A DNA stretch of 64,000 bases from Shimia aestuarii (GTDB lineage: Bacteria; Pseudomonadota; Alphaproteobacteria; Rhodobacterales; Rhodobacteraceae). Below are positions 56,257-64,000 of the stretch, one piece after another. The stretch is from NCBI RefSeq assembly GCF_900114635.1, contig NZ_FOTQ01000001.1:1426001-1490000 (forward strand), in the 5' to 3' direction. Position 1 is the first letter of the stretch. Each line of letters starts with the position of its first letter. The translations under genes and the position numbers were made by a program. Below the pieces are notes generated by a model. The model was not told the origin of the DNA. It ran no database searches and worked only from the letters and a program-made list of their open reading frames with translations.

Positions 56257-56991
56257 CTATCCTTCCAACTTTGCCCAAAGGGCATTTTCCCCCATTTTCT
56301 CGACAAACGCGCGATGCGCCGTGTCTTCTTCCGCCGTCAGACGCGGGGGCAGGGGGGTTGGTCGTTTTCCAGGGCGCCAATCCTCTTCAACAGCTGTACC
56401 GCCACTTCGACCTGATCCGCTCGCCAGCACGAGATCGGGCTGGCGCCCGCCGATAAGCTCCAGATAAACCTCGGCAAGGATTTCAGAGTCGAGCAAGGCG
56501 CCGTGCAGGGTCCTGTTCGAGTTGTCGATTCCAAACCGCCGGCACAAGGCGTCCAACGATGCGGGCGAACCGGGGAATTTCTGCCGCGCAATCGCCAGCG
56601 TGTCGATGGCCTGTTCCCACGGCAGCTGCCGCAGATTTAGCCACCGTAGCTCGGCATTCAGGAATTTCATGTCGAAAGCTGCATTGTGAATAACGAGCTT
56701 GGCATCACCCACGAAATCGAGAAACTTTTGTCCGATTTCCTTGAACAATGGTTTGTCCCTGAGCGTGATGTCGCCCTTTTCCGGTGGGCGCGGCGGTTCA
56801 AGAATATCACAGCCGATCCCATGCACGCCAAAAGCTTCTTCCGGCATGGAGCGCTCCGGGTTCATGTATTCGTGAAACGTCTTGCCCGTTGGCAGGTGGT
56901 TATAAAGCTCCACCGCCCCGATCTCGACAATCCGATCGCCGGTTTCAGGATCAAATCCCGTGGTTTCCGTATCCAGAACGATTTCACGCAT
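56257..56991 (-). CDS. dnaQ: DnaQ, DNA polymerase III epsilon subunit
   Basis: 244 aa from ATG 56991. DEDDh exonuclease motifs: LDTETTGFD (Exo I), [13 protein letters not shown] (Exo II) and [19 protein letters not shown] (Exo III with catalytic His). Proofreading exonuclease of the replicase. Overlaps the 3' end of coaE by 8 bases; convergent with secB. Confidence 0.95.
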   Translation of the reverse strand: MREIVLDTETTGFDPETGDRIVEIGAVELYNHLPTGKTFHEYMNPERSMPEEAFGVHGIGCDILEPPRPPEKGDITLRDKPLFKEIGQKFLDFVGDAKLVIHNAAFDMKFLNAELRWLNLRQLPWEQAIDTLAIARQKFPGSPASLDALCRRFGIDNSNRTLHGALLDSEILAEVYLELIGGRQPDLVLASGSGRSGGTAVEEDWRPGKRPTPLPPRLTAEEDTAHRAFVEKMGENALWAKLEG

Positions 56992-57577
56992 CGCCAACCC
57001 ATCCCCTGATCGTCTCAACCACCCGGATCACCCCAGAGCGGGCGTGTTCCAGTGTATCCGTCTCAATCACGAAATCGGACCGCTGGCATTTTTCCTCGTT
57101 CGGCATCTGTTTTTCCAGGATCTGCTCGAACTGTTCCTCGCTCATTGTACCCCGCTCCAGCACCCGTTTTCGCTGGATTTCCGGTGAAACAGAGACACAT
57201 ACAACCGCGTCCATCTGATCTTGCCCATTACCCTCGAAGAGAAGTGGAATATCGAAAACGATGATGTCCGCAGTAGCCGACTTTGCGAAGTCCGCCCGAT
57301 CCTTGGCAACCAGAGGATGCACGATCTGCTCGATCCGCCGCAACACGTTCGGATCCTCTGAGATCAGCTCCTTGAGCTTCTCGCGGGACACCATACCGTC
57401 AACAACGGCATCCGGGAATTTCTCCCCGATTGGCGCCACCGCCGCCCCACCCTGGGCATACATGCGATGTACCGCGGCATCCGCATCCCAGACTGCGCAC
57501 CCCTCTGCTGCAAACATCCTGGCAGTGGTTGACTTACCCATGGCAATCGAACCGGTCAGACCCAAACGAAACGTCAT
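56984..57577 (-). CDS. coaE: CoaE, dephospho-CoA kinase
   Basis: 197 aa. P-loop [24 protein letters not shown], then the [18 protein letters not shown] lid region. Phosphorylates dephospho-CoA at the ribose 3'-OH, the last step of CoA synthesis. Overlaps aroE as ATGA and dnaQ downstream. Confidence 0.95.
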   Translation of the reverse strand: MTFRLGLTGSIAMGKSTTARMFAAEGCAVWDADAAVHRMYAQGGAAVAPIGEKFPDAVVDGMVSREKLKELISEDPNVLRRIEQIVHPLVAKDRADFAKSATADIIVFDIPLLFEGNGQDQMDAVVCVSVSPEIQRKRVLERGTMSEEQFEQILEKQMPNEEKCQRSDFVIETDTLEHARSGVIRVVETIRGWVGDA

Positions 57578-58407
57578 GCCAGCACCGCCTGACGGGTTTC
57601 TTCATCCACAACCGGGCGCCGACCAAACCAGCGTTCAAAACCCGGCACGGCCTGATGTAACAGCATCCCCAGACCGTCTACTGTCATACAGCCCATAGCT
57701 GCTGCAGTTTCGAGCAATTGTGTCCTCAGCGGATTATACACCAGGTCCGTCACAACCACCCCCTTGCGCAATCCATCCAATGGCACACGCAATTCGGCCT
57801 TTCCGGCCATACCAAGTGAGGTGGTATTCACGACCGTCGCCGCTTTTTCCATGAGGTTCCCGGCCTGCACCCATTCCACGACCGAAATCCGTGCGCCAAA
57901 ATCCTCGCGTAGTTTCTCGGCGCGTACCCGTGTCCGGTTGGTCAGCAGGATCTCGGGCACCCCGGCATCCAAAAGAGAGGCCACGATTGCCCGCGCTGCC
58001 CCGCCGGCGCCAAGTACCACGGCCGGGCCAGCAGAAGCGTCCCAATCCGGCGCTCCCTGACGCAGGTTTTCGATGAAGCCGTAACCGTCGGTATTGTCGC
58101 CCAGAATAGTGCCATCGTTACGAAAGATCAGCGTGTTTACTGCCCCAATCAGCGTCGCGCGATCCGTGATCTGGTCTACATGTTCCATGACCCGCTCTTT
58201 ATGCGGGATCGTCACATTGCAACCGACAAACCCCATGCGCGGCATCGCACTGAGCACATCCCCAAGATCCGCAGCATCCACTTCCAGCGGCACGTAATGC
58301 CCTGTCAGCCCATACCTCTTCAACCAATGGCCATGCAGCCTTGGCGACTTGGAATGCGCAATCGGATTCCCGATCACCCCGGCAAGTGGTATCGACGGCA
58401 GCGTCAT
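57574..58407 (-). CDS. aroE: AroE, shikimate 5-dehydrogenase
   Basis: 277 aa. Shikimate-binding GNPIAHSKSPRLH, VTIPHKERV with the catalytic Lys, NTDGYGF, the NADP Rossmann loop VVLGAGGAARAIVASL and VTDLVYNPLRTQLL. Reduces 3-dehydroshikimate in the aromatic pathway. Overlaps maf and coaE as ATGA. Confidence 0.95.
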   Translation of the reverse strand: MTLPSIPLAGVIGNPIAHSKSPRLHGHWLKRYGLTGHYVPLEVDAADLGDVLSAMPRMGFVGCNVTIPHKERVMEHVDQITDRATLIGAVNTLIFRNDGTILGDNTDGYGFIENLRQGAPDWDASAGPAVVLGAGGAARAIVASLLDAGVPEILLTNRTRVRAEKLREDFGARISVVEWVQAGNLMEKAATVVNTTSLGMAGKAELRVPLDGLRKGVVVTDLVYNPLRTQLLETAAAMGCMTVDGLGMLLHQAVPGFERWFGRRPVVDEETRQAVLA

Positions 58408-59003
58408 TTTGGCAGCTCTCCCTGCAAGGTCAGATAGGACAGTATTTCAACAAGGGGCATCCCGAGAACCGTAAAATAGTCGCCATCGACTTTTTCGAAC
58501 AACCGCACCCCTTCGGCCTCAAGCATGTATCCGCCAACACAGTGCTGAATCTCGTGCCAATTGCGATCTAGGTACTGGTCAAGATAGGCGTCGCTGAACT
58601 GACGCATGAACAACCGCACCACGCCGACAAACCGCCAGAGCGGCTCTCCGTCGCGATAAATCACCGCGGCGGACAACAGCATGTGCCGCTGTCCCCGAAG
58701 CCGCTGCAACTGTGCCCGCGCGTCTTCGGGATCGCGTGGTTTGGACAAGACCTCGCCCTGAAAATCCAGCACCTGATCACAACCCAGAACCAAGGAACCG
58801 GGCCGTTTCCCACTCACTTTACGCGCCTTGGATTCCGCCAGCGCATCGGCGATTTCACGCGGCGCTGCCCCCTCCGCCTCAAGCGCGCGGCGGATCATGT
58901 CTTCGTCGACGCGCGCCGTGACAACATCAAAGTCAACGTTGGCGTTGCGCAGCAGCTGTGCCCGTATGGACGAGCTCGAGGCAAGAACAAGTTTTGAAGC
59001 CAT
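58404..59003 (-). CDS. maf: Maf family nucleoside-triphosphate pyrophosphatase
   Basis: 199 aa. LVLASSSSIRAQLLRNANVDFDV, ESKARKVSGK, LVLGCDQVLDFQGEVLSKP and the ALGMPLVEIL-like end (TVLGMPLVEILSYL). A house-cleaning pyrophosphatase for non-canonical or modified nucleotides. Its start codon overlaps a perfect DnaA box; first gene of the leftward maf-aroE-coaE-dnaQ operon. Confidence 0.92.
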   Translation of the reverse strand: MASKLVLASSSSIRAQLLRNANVDFDVVTARVDEDMIRRALEAEGAAPREIADALAESKARKVSGKRPGSLVLGCDQVLDFQGEVLSKPRDPEDARAQLQRLRGQRHMLLSAAVIYRDGEPLWRFVGVVRLFMRQFSDAYLDQYLDRNWHEIQHCVGGYMLEAEGVRLFEKVDGDYFTVLGMPLVEILSYLTLQGELPK

Positions 59004-59011
59004 GTGGATAA
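59003..59011 (-). promoter_or_regulatory. Perfect DnaA box at the maf start
   Basis: TGTGGATAA, the exact complement of TTATCCACA, beginning on the last base of the maf start codon complement. Confidence 0.65.
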
Positions 59012-59184
59012 TCCCGTGGACAAGCGTAGGAGTTTCTTAAGCATTCTTTCTGGAAAGTTAAGGCAAGTTTCGCGACTTGGGGGAAGTCCTTCGATCTCAC
59101 GCGCCGTCAGGCTTTTTCTGCACAGTGGACGGGGATAACTTTGTGTTGTGGATTGTCTGACAAGATACCGTTTTGCTTACAGCT

Positions 59185-59193
59185 TTATCCACA
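59185..59193 (+). promoter_or_regulatory. Perfect DnaA box in the candidate origin
   Basis: TTATCCACA, an exact match to the strong DnaA-binding consensus, 12 bases before the first AT-rich stretch. Confidence 0.7.
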
Positions 59194-59422
59194 GAGGAAT
59201 CGGTGAAGATATTCGTTTTTAGTGTTTTATTTCATAATGTTATTAGATCACTATGTAATCCATCCCGTGCTCGATCAATTTCTGTCCAGACGTGGACAGC
59301 CCGTGGGACAAACCATTAATCCACGGCTTCGGCGCTCCCAACATAATCATCATCCTTTTCTATATATCTTTATTTATTTAAGAGGGGTCAGGTTCGCGCA
59401 GAGACAATGAGAGCAAAGAAAC

Positions 59423-59872
59423 ATGGGTTACTTTCTGGTCGACATTTATCCGTATGTTCTGAGCTTTCATATTATGGCCGTGATCTCGTGGATGGCCGGT
59501 CTGTTTTATCTTCCCCGTTTGTTTGTCTATCACGCAGAACGCGCCCAAGCGGGCGATCAGCTTGATGAAACACTGAAGATCATGGAGTTCAAACTCCAGC
59601 GATACATCATGTCCCCTGCAAGCATCGCCACATGGCTTGCGGGGCTCACTCTGGTCTTCACCCCCGGCGTCGTCGATTGGAGCGCTGTGTGGCCCTACAC
59701 CAAGGGTGCAAGCATCATCGCCATGACCGCGTTTGACCATTGGCTGATGATCAAGCGGAAAAAGTTCGCGCGGGGCGAGAACACCCTGACAGGGCGGCAG
59801 TACCGCATGATGAACGAGGTGCCGACGATCCTGATGATTGTCATTGTTCTTTCCGTCGTCGTGAAATTCTAG
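59423..59872 (+). CDS. hemJ: HemJ, protoporphyrinogen IX oxidase
   Basis: 149 aa, four helices. UPF0093/HemJ signatures: the heme His in SFHIMAVISWMAGLFYLPRLFVYH, the conserved SPASIATWLAGL, and VPTILMIVIVLSVVV at the end. Oxidises protoporphyrinogen IX to protoporphyrin IX, feeding heme for the respiratory enzymes. First gene right of the candidate origin. Confidence 0.93.
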   Translation: MGYFLVDIYPYVLSFHIMAVISWMAGLFYLPRLFVYHAERAQAGDQLDETLKIMEFKLQRYIMSPASIATWLAGLTLVFTPGVVDWSAVWPYTKGASIIAMTAFDHWLMIKRKKFARGENTLTGRQYRMMNEVPTILMIVIVLSVVVKF

Positions 59873-59888
59873 GGTCAATTGACTCTAG
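59869..59888. repeat. Near-perfect palindrome over the hemJ stop
   Basis: CTAGGGTCAATTGACTCTAG, one mismatched pair out of ten, with the core GTCAATTGAC; it covers the hemJ TAG codon and precedes rho by about 105 bases. It may be an operator or a weak stop signal. Confidence 0.5.
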
Positions 59889-59993
59889 CGCGTGCAAGGC
59901 TTAGATAGCGGGTCAACTGGCCCGTCCGGGCTATGTGTCTTCCATATACAGACCACATGACCTGCCGTATTCCGGCAGCCACAGGATATTTCC

Positions 59994-61265
59994 ATGACAC
60001 AAGAAAAACTCGCTCTGGCCGATCTCAAGGCTAAAAGCCCCAAAGACCTTCTGGCGATGGCCGAAGAGCTCGAGATCGAAAACGCCTCGACCATGCGCAA
60101 AGGCGAGATGATGTTCCAGATCCTGCGGGAACGCGCGGATGAAGGCTGGGAAATCTCGGGTGAGGGCGTGCTTGAGGTGCTTCAGGACGGCTTTGGCTTC
60201 CTGCGCTCGCCCGAGGCCAACTATCTGCCTGGTCCTGACGATATCTATGTTTCGCCTGAGATGATCCGCAAACACTCACTGCGCACCGGTGACACCATCG
60301 ACGGTGTGATCAAGGCGCCTGAGGATACCGAGCGGTATTTCGCGCTGATGAACGTCACGCAGATCAACTTTGAAGCGCCCGAAAAAGCGCGCCACAAGAT
60401 CGCGTTCGACAACCTCACCCCGCTTTACCCCGATGAACGCCTGAAAATGGAGATCGAAGATCCCACCATCAAGGACCGCTCCGCCCGCATCATCGACCTG
60501 GTCGCGCCCATCGGTAAAGGCCAGCGTTCGCTGATCGTGGCTCCGCCGCGGACGGGTAAAACTGTTCTTTTGCAGAATATCGCCCACAGCATCGAGGCCA
60601 ATCACCCCGAATGCTATCTGATCGTTCTGCTGATTGACGAACGACCCGAAGAAGTCACCGACATGCAGCGTTCTGTGAAGGGTGAGGTTGTGTCTTCGAC
60701 ATTTGACGAGCCCGCCACTCGCCACGTTGCAGTCGCCGAAATGGTGATCGAAAAGGCCAAGCGCTTGGTCGAACACAAACGAGATGTTGTAATCCTTCTC
60801 GACTCGATCACCAGACTTGGTAGGGCCTTCAACACCGTGGTGCCATCCTCGGGCAAGGTTTTGACCGGTGGTGTGGACGCAAACGCATTGCAGCGCCCCA
60901 AGCGTTTCTTTGGTGCCGCCCGTAATATCGAAGAGGGTGGGTCGCTGACCATCATCTCGACCGCACTGATTGATACTGGCTCGCGAATGGACGAGGTTAT
61001 CTTTGAAGAATTCAAGGGTACCGGTAACTCGGAAATCGTTCTGGATCGCAAGATCGCGGACAAACGTGTCTTCCCAGCGATCGACATTCTGAAGTCCGGT
61101 ACGCGGAAAGAAGACTTGTTGATTGATAAGGTGGATCTCGCGAAAACCTTCGTTCTGCGCCGCATCCTCAACCCGATGGGCACGACCGATGCTGTTGAGT
61201 TCCTGCTTTCGAAACTCAAGCAAACCAAGACCAATTCCGAGTTCTTTGACTCGATGAACACCTAA
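59994..61265 (+). CDS. rho: Rho, transcription termination factor
   Basis: 423 aa. RNA-binding cold-shock-like domain ([30 protein letters not shown]), P-loop VAPPRTGKT, Walker [17 protein letters not shown] and the Q/R-loops. Hexameric RNA helicase. A 121-base leader separates it from hemJ; mnmE starts 12 bases after its stop, so rho-mnmE-mnmG is probably one transcript. Confidence 0.97.
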   Translation: MTQEKLALADLKAKSPKDLLAMAEELEIENASTMRKGEMMFQILRERADEGWEISGEGVLEVLQDGFGFLRSPEANYLPGPDDIYVSPEMIRKHSLRTGDTIDGVIKAPEDTERYFALMNVTQINFEAPEKARHKIAFDNLTPLYPDERLKMEIEDPTIKDRSARIIDLVAPIGKGQRSLIVAPPRTGKTVLLQNIAHSIEANHPECYLIVLLIDERPEEVTDMQRSVKGEVVSSTFDEPATRHVAVAEMVIEKAKRLVEHKRDVVILLDSITRLGRAFNTVVPSSGKVLTGGVDANALQRPKRFFGAARNIEEGGSLTIISTALIDTGSRMDEVIFEEFKGTGNSEIVLDRKIADKRVFPAIDILKSGTRKEDLLIDKVDLAKTFVLRRILNPMGTTDAVEFLLSKLKQTKTNSEFFDSMNT

Positions 61266-61277
61266 GGGTTCACCGCG

Positions 61278-62576
61278 ATGGCCTATGTGCCAGACACAAT
61301 TTTCGCTTTGGCAACGGCCCCCGGTAAAGCGGGGGTCGCTGTCGTTCGTGTGTCCGGTTCTCATGTCAAAGAGGCCGCTGCGGCATTGTTTGGCGAACTT
61401 CCGACGCCCCGCATGGCGTCCTTGCGTCTGCTGAAGGATCGCGAAGGGCGGCGTCTGGATCAGGCGCTTGTGCTATATTTCCCTGAAAAGAACAGCTTTA
61501 CAGGCGAAGAAGTGCTCGAACTGCACCTGCACGGATCGATTGCTGTGGTCAACGCGGTGCTGCGCGAACTCTCCGATCTGGACGGACTACGGCTAGCAGA
61601 AGCAGGGGAATTCACCCGCCGCGCGCTTGAAAATGGCTGTCTCGACCTGGCCCAGGTCGAAGGGCTTGCCGACCTGATCGATTCCGAGACCGAGGCGCAG
61701 CGGCGTCAGGCCTTGCGTGTCCTTTCCGGCGATCTTGGCACCCTGGCCGGGGGCTGGCGAGAAAACCTGATTCGCGCGGCTGCTCTTCTCGAGGCCACGA
61801 TTGATTTCGCCGATGAAGAAGTTCCCGTCGACGTCTCGCCTGAAGTGCAAGGTTTGCTCCAATCGGTTCGTGCCGAACTGGCGACCGAAATTGCTGGCGT
61901 AAACGCGGCAGAGCGCATTCGAACAGGTTTTGAGGTTGCCATTCTTGGCGCCCCAAACGTCGGCAAATCCACGCTTCTCAATGCTTTGGCGGGGCGCGAG
62001 GCGGCGATTACCTCGGAATATGCTGGCACAACTCGCGATGTGATCGAAGTGCGTATGGATCTGAATGGTCTGCCCGTGACGCTTCTCGACACCGCTGGTT
62101 TGCGCGACACTGACGACCACGTCGAATGGATCGGCATCGAACGGGCGCGCCAACGTGCCGAGGCCGCCGATCTGCGTGTCTTCCTAGTCGAACAGGGGCA
62201 ACATCCTGACTTTGAACCGCTGCCCGGTGATGTTATTCGTGCAGCCAAGGCGGATATGCTTGAAAACGATGCCAATGCGATTTCCGGAAAAACGGGGCAG
62301 GGGATCGCTGCGCTGGTCGACGAGATCACGGAAAAGCTCTCGGAACAGGCCGGGCGCTCTGGCATCGCCACCCGCGAACGCCACCGCGTGGCGATGAGCC
62401 GGGCCAATGACAACCTCGCTGCAGCCGACGCGGTGCTTGCCTTGGGACCGGATCACTACGAGATTGCCGCCGAAGAACTGCGCAGCGCGATTCGGGCTTT
62501 GGATTCAATTGTCGGTCGCGTAGATGTCGAGAACCTGCTGGACGAAATCTTTTCGAGCTTCTGCATCGGTAAGTAA
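61278..62576 (+). CDS. mnmE: MnmE, tRNA U34 modification GTPase
   Basis: 432 aa. N-terminal folate-binding domain ([20 protein letters not shown]), helical region, an inserted G domain with [16 protein letters not shown] and [10 protein letters not shown], and the C-terminal catalytic Cys motif SSFCIGK. Forms a complex with MnmG to make the cmnm5U wobble modification. The next gene, mnmG, begins 12 bases after the stop. Confidence 0.96.
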   Translation: MAYVPDTIFALATAPGKAGVAVVRVSGSHVKEAAAALFGELPTPRMASLRLLKDREGRRLDQALVLYFPEKNSFTGEEVLELHLHGSIAVVNAVLRELSDLDGLRLAEAGEFTRRALENGCLDLAQVEGLADLIDSETEAQRRQALRVLSGDLGTLAGGWRENLIRAAALLEATIDFADEEVPVDVSPEVQGLLQSVRAELATEIAGVNAAERIRTGFEVAILGAPNVGKSTLLNALAGREAAITSEYAGTTRDVIEVRMDLNGLPVTLLDTAGLRDTDDHVEWIGIERARQRAEAADLRVFLVEQGQHPDFEPLPGDVIRAAKADMLENDANAISGKTGQGIAALVDEITEKLSEQAGRSGIATRERHRVAMSRANDNLAAADAVLALGPDHYEIAAEELRSAIRALDSIVGRVDVENLLDEIFSSFCIGK

Positions 62577-62580
62577 GGAG

Positions 62581-62596
62581 TGTTTCACGTGAAACA
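62581..62596. other. Perfect parS centromere-like site over the mnmG start
   Basis: TGTTTCACGTGAAACA, an exact 16-bp match to the ParB-binding parS consensus and a perfect palindrome. Its central GTG is the mnmG start codon, and the ribosome site AAGGAG is just upstream. It is about 3.4 kb from the candidate oriC. Confidence 0.92.
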
Positions 62597-64000
62597 TTTT
62601 GACGTCATTGTTGTTGGCGGCGGACACGCCGGTGCCGATGCGGCCCATGCTGCGGCGCGGTTAGGGGCGCAAACAGCCCTTGTTTCATTGAAGAAATCCG
62701 GAATTGGTGTGATGTCCTGCAACCCGGCGATCGGCGGCCTTGGCAAAGGCCACCTTGTCCGGGAAGTCGACGCGCTGGATGGTGTCATGGGGCGCGTGGC
62801 CGACAGGGCAGGCATTCAATTTCGCCTTTTGAACCGCCGCAAGGGTCCTGCCGTTCAAGGCCCTCGGGCTCAGGCAGACCGCAAAATCTACCGGAACGCA
62901 ATGCTCGCTGAGATATTGTCGACGGAAAACCTTACAGTGATCGAGGGCGAGGCCACGGATTTCCGCATGGTGGGCGATGCGGTGCGCGGCGTTCTTCTTT
63001 CTGACGGATCAGAGATTTCGGCGCAGGCCGTCGTCCTGACGACGGGTACATTCCTACGCGGCGTCATTCATATTGGTGATGTGTCTCGCCCTGGCGGCCG
63101 CATGGGGGACGATCCTTCTGTCAAACTCGCTCAGCGCATCGACAGCTTTGACTTGCCGCTTGGCCGGCTGAAGACAGGCACGCCACCGCGTCTGAATGGC
63201 AAGACAATCAAGTGGGACTTCCTCGAATCCCAGCCGGGCGACGAAGACCCTACGATGTTTTCGTTCCTCAATGACAAGCCATTCGTTCGGCAAATCTCCT
63301 GCGGTATCACCCATACCAACGAAAAAACGCATGACATCATCCGAGAAAATCTCTCTCGATCGGCGATGTATGGTGGCCATATCGAGGGCGTCGGACCCCG
63401 TTACTGTCCCTCGATCGAGGACAAGATCGTTCGATTTTCTGACAAAACCTCACACCAAGTCTTCCTGGAACCCGAAGGTTTGGATGATGACACGGTCTAT
63501 CCGAATGGGATCAGCACATCTCTGCCGGAAGATGTTCAGGAAGATTATGTCCGGTCGATCTATGGCCTTGAAGAGTGTGAAATTCTCCAACCCGGCTATG
63601 CGATCGAATACGACTATGTTGACCCGCGAGCGCTTGACGCATCGCTGGCGGTCAAATCTGTTCCAGGACTATATCTTGCGGGACAAATCAACGGAACCAC
63701 AGGATATGAGGAGGCGGCAGCGCAAGGTCTTGTCGCTGGACTGAATGCGGCCCTGTCGGCAAAAGGGCAGGAGGCGCATCATTTTAGCCGTTCGGACAGC
63801 TATATCGGTGTCATGGTCGATGACCTGATCACACGCGGCGTCACCGAACCCTATCGCATGTTCACGTCCCGCGCCGAATTCCGTCTGTCTCTACGTGCCG
63901 ACAATGCTGATCAGCGACTTACTCCAATTGGGATTGATCTCGGGCTTGTTGGTGAAGACCGCAAGCGCGTATTCGGAGAAAAGGCAGAACGTTTGGCCGC
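62589..64000 (+). CDS. mnmG: MnmG (GidA), tRNA U34 modification enzyme (partial)
   Basis: 470 codons visible from a GTG start, open to the window edge; full-length proteins are about 620 aa. FAD-binding [17 protein letters not shown] near the N-terminus, [49 protein letters not shown] and [20 protein letters not shown]. With MnmE it installs the carboxymethylaminomethyl group at U34. It begins inside a parS site, with codons 1-3 written by the parS sequence. In relatives rsmG-parA-parB follow, so parAB is expected just beyond the right edge. Confidence 0.96.
   Translation, partial: MKHFDVIVVGGGHAGADAAHAAARLGAQTALVSLKKSGIGVMSCNPAIGGLGKGHLVREVDALDGVMGRVADRAGIQFRLLNRRKGPAVQGPRAQADRKIYRNAMLAEILSTENLTVIEGEATDFRMVGDAVRGVLLSDGSEISAQAVVLTTGTFLRGVIHIGDVSRPGGRMGDDPSVKLAQRIDSFDLPLGRLKTGTPPRLNGKTIKWDFLESQPGDEDPTMFSFLNDKPFVRQISCGITHTNEKTHDIIRENLSRSAMYGGHIEGVGPRYCPSIEDKIVRFSDKTSHQVFLEPEGLDDDTVYPNGISTSLPEDVQEDYVRSIYGLEECEILQPGYAIEYDYVDPRALDASLAVKSVPGLYLAGQINGTTGYEEAAAQGLVAGLNAALSAKGQEAHHFSRSDSYIGVMVDDLITRGVTEPYRMFTSRAEFRLSLRADNADQRLTPIGIDLGLVGEDRKRVFGEKAERLA

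Larger units (their letters stand above)
59003..59422. other. Candidate chromosomal replication origin (oriC)
   Basis: A 420-bp AT-rich gap between divergent maf and hemJ, without a gene. Two perfect DnaA boxes occur: TGTGGATAA at 59003-59011 and TTATCCACA at 59185-59193, plus degenerate ones such as TGTGGATTG at 59147 and TAATCCACG near 59318. Two long AT-rich stretches (59205-59255 and 59340-59385) could be unwinding elements. Alphaproteobacterial origins often lie in this maf / hem / rho neighbourhood, and a parS site is 3.4 kb to the right. Confidence 0.6.

Overview
The window is a high-GC chromosomal segment of an alphaproteobacterium, most likely a marine Rhodobacteraceae (roseobacter-type) denitrifier. 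This rests on a cd1 nitrite reductase and nitric oxide reductase cluster of the Paracoccus/roseobacter kind, an alphaproteobacterial regB-senC-regA locus, a kinase-less DivL next to tsaE/amgK/murU/addBA, a MIC60-hemY pair, and the maf-aroE-coaE-dnaQ-secB / hemJ-rho-mnmE-mnmG blocks that flank alphaproteobacterial origins.

Layout. 1-5022 (minus): norCBQDE, with norE cut by the window edge. 5164-6348 (minus): nnrS. 6616-18725 (plus): nirS, a NapC/NirT cytochrome fused to an extra heme domain, a cupredoxin, then nirE-C-F-DL-G-H-J-N (the full heme d1 pathway) and a small membrane protein. Four NNR/DNR-type boxes (TTAAC-N4-GTCAA) lie before norC, between nnrS and nirS (two), and before nirE. 18812-22924: a barrel-only Omp85-like outer membrane protein, then an ABC ATPase, a permease with a 25-histidine periplasmic stretch, and a DUF3299 protein. 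This looks like an unusual, probably zinc-related, envelope system with a Zur-like box at its start. 22990-26616 (minus): hemD, MIC60, hemY. 26700-33995: tsaD-gpsA-yciI-EVE genes, small unknowns, an outer membrane protein, ahcY and a GT8 glycosyltransferase. 34065-39588: HD and GNAT proteins and the RegBA/SenC redox system, followed by divL under a perfect CtrA-type site. 39633-48461: tsaE, amgK, murU, addB, addA, trxA. 48521-58407: a capsule-synthesis-like protein, hslVU, an MFS carrier, smr-mltA-timA, fxsA, secB, and dnaQ-coaE-aroE-maf. 59003-59422: an AT-rich gap with two perfect DnaA boxes, the best oriC candidate. 59423-64000: hemJ, rho, mnmE and a partial mnmG. The mnmG start codon sits inside a perfect 16-bp parS site.

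How it works together. NirS makes NO from nitrite with heme d1 supplied by NirE/DL/G/H/J/F/N. NorCB, assembled with NorQ/NorD/NorE, removes the NO. Electrons reach NirS through the cytochrome bc1 pool, the cupredoxin, NirC or the NirT-like protein. NO- and redox-dependent control comes from a CRP/FNR-family regulator outside the window, and possibly from RegBA. The right end belongs to the replication-origin and segregation region, so the denitrification genes are chromosomal and lie about 40-58 kb from the predicted origin.
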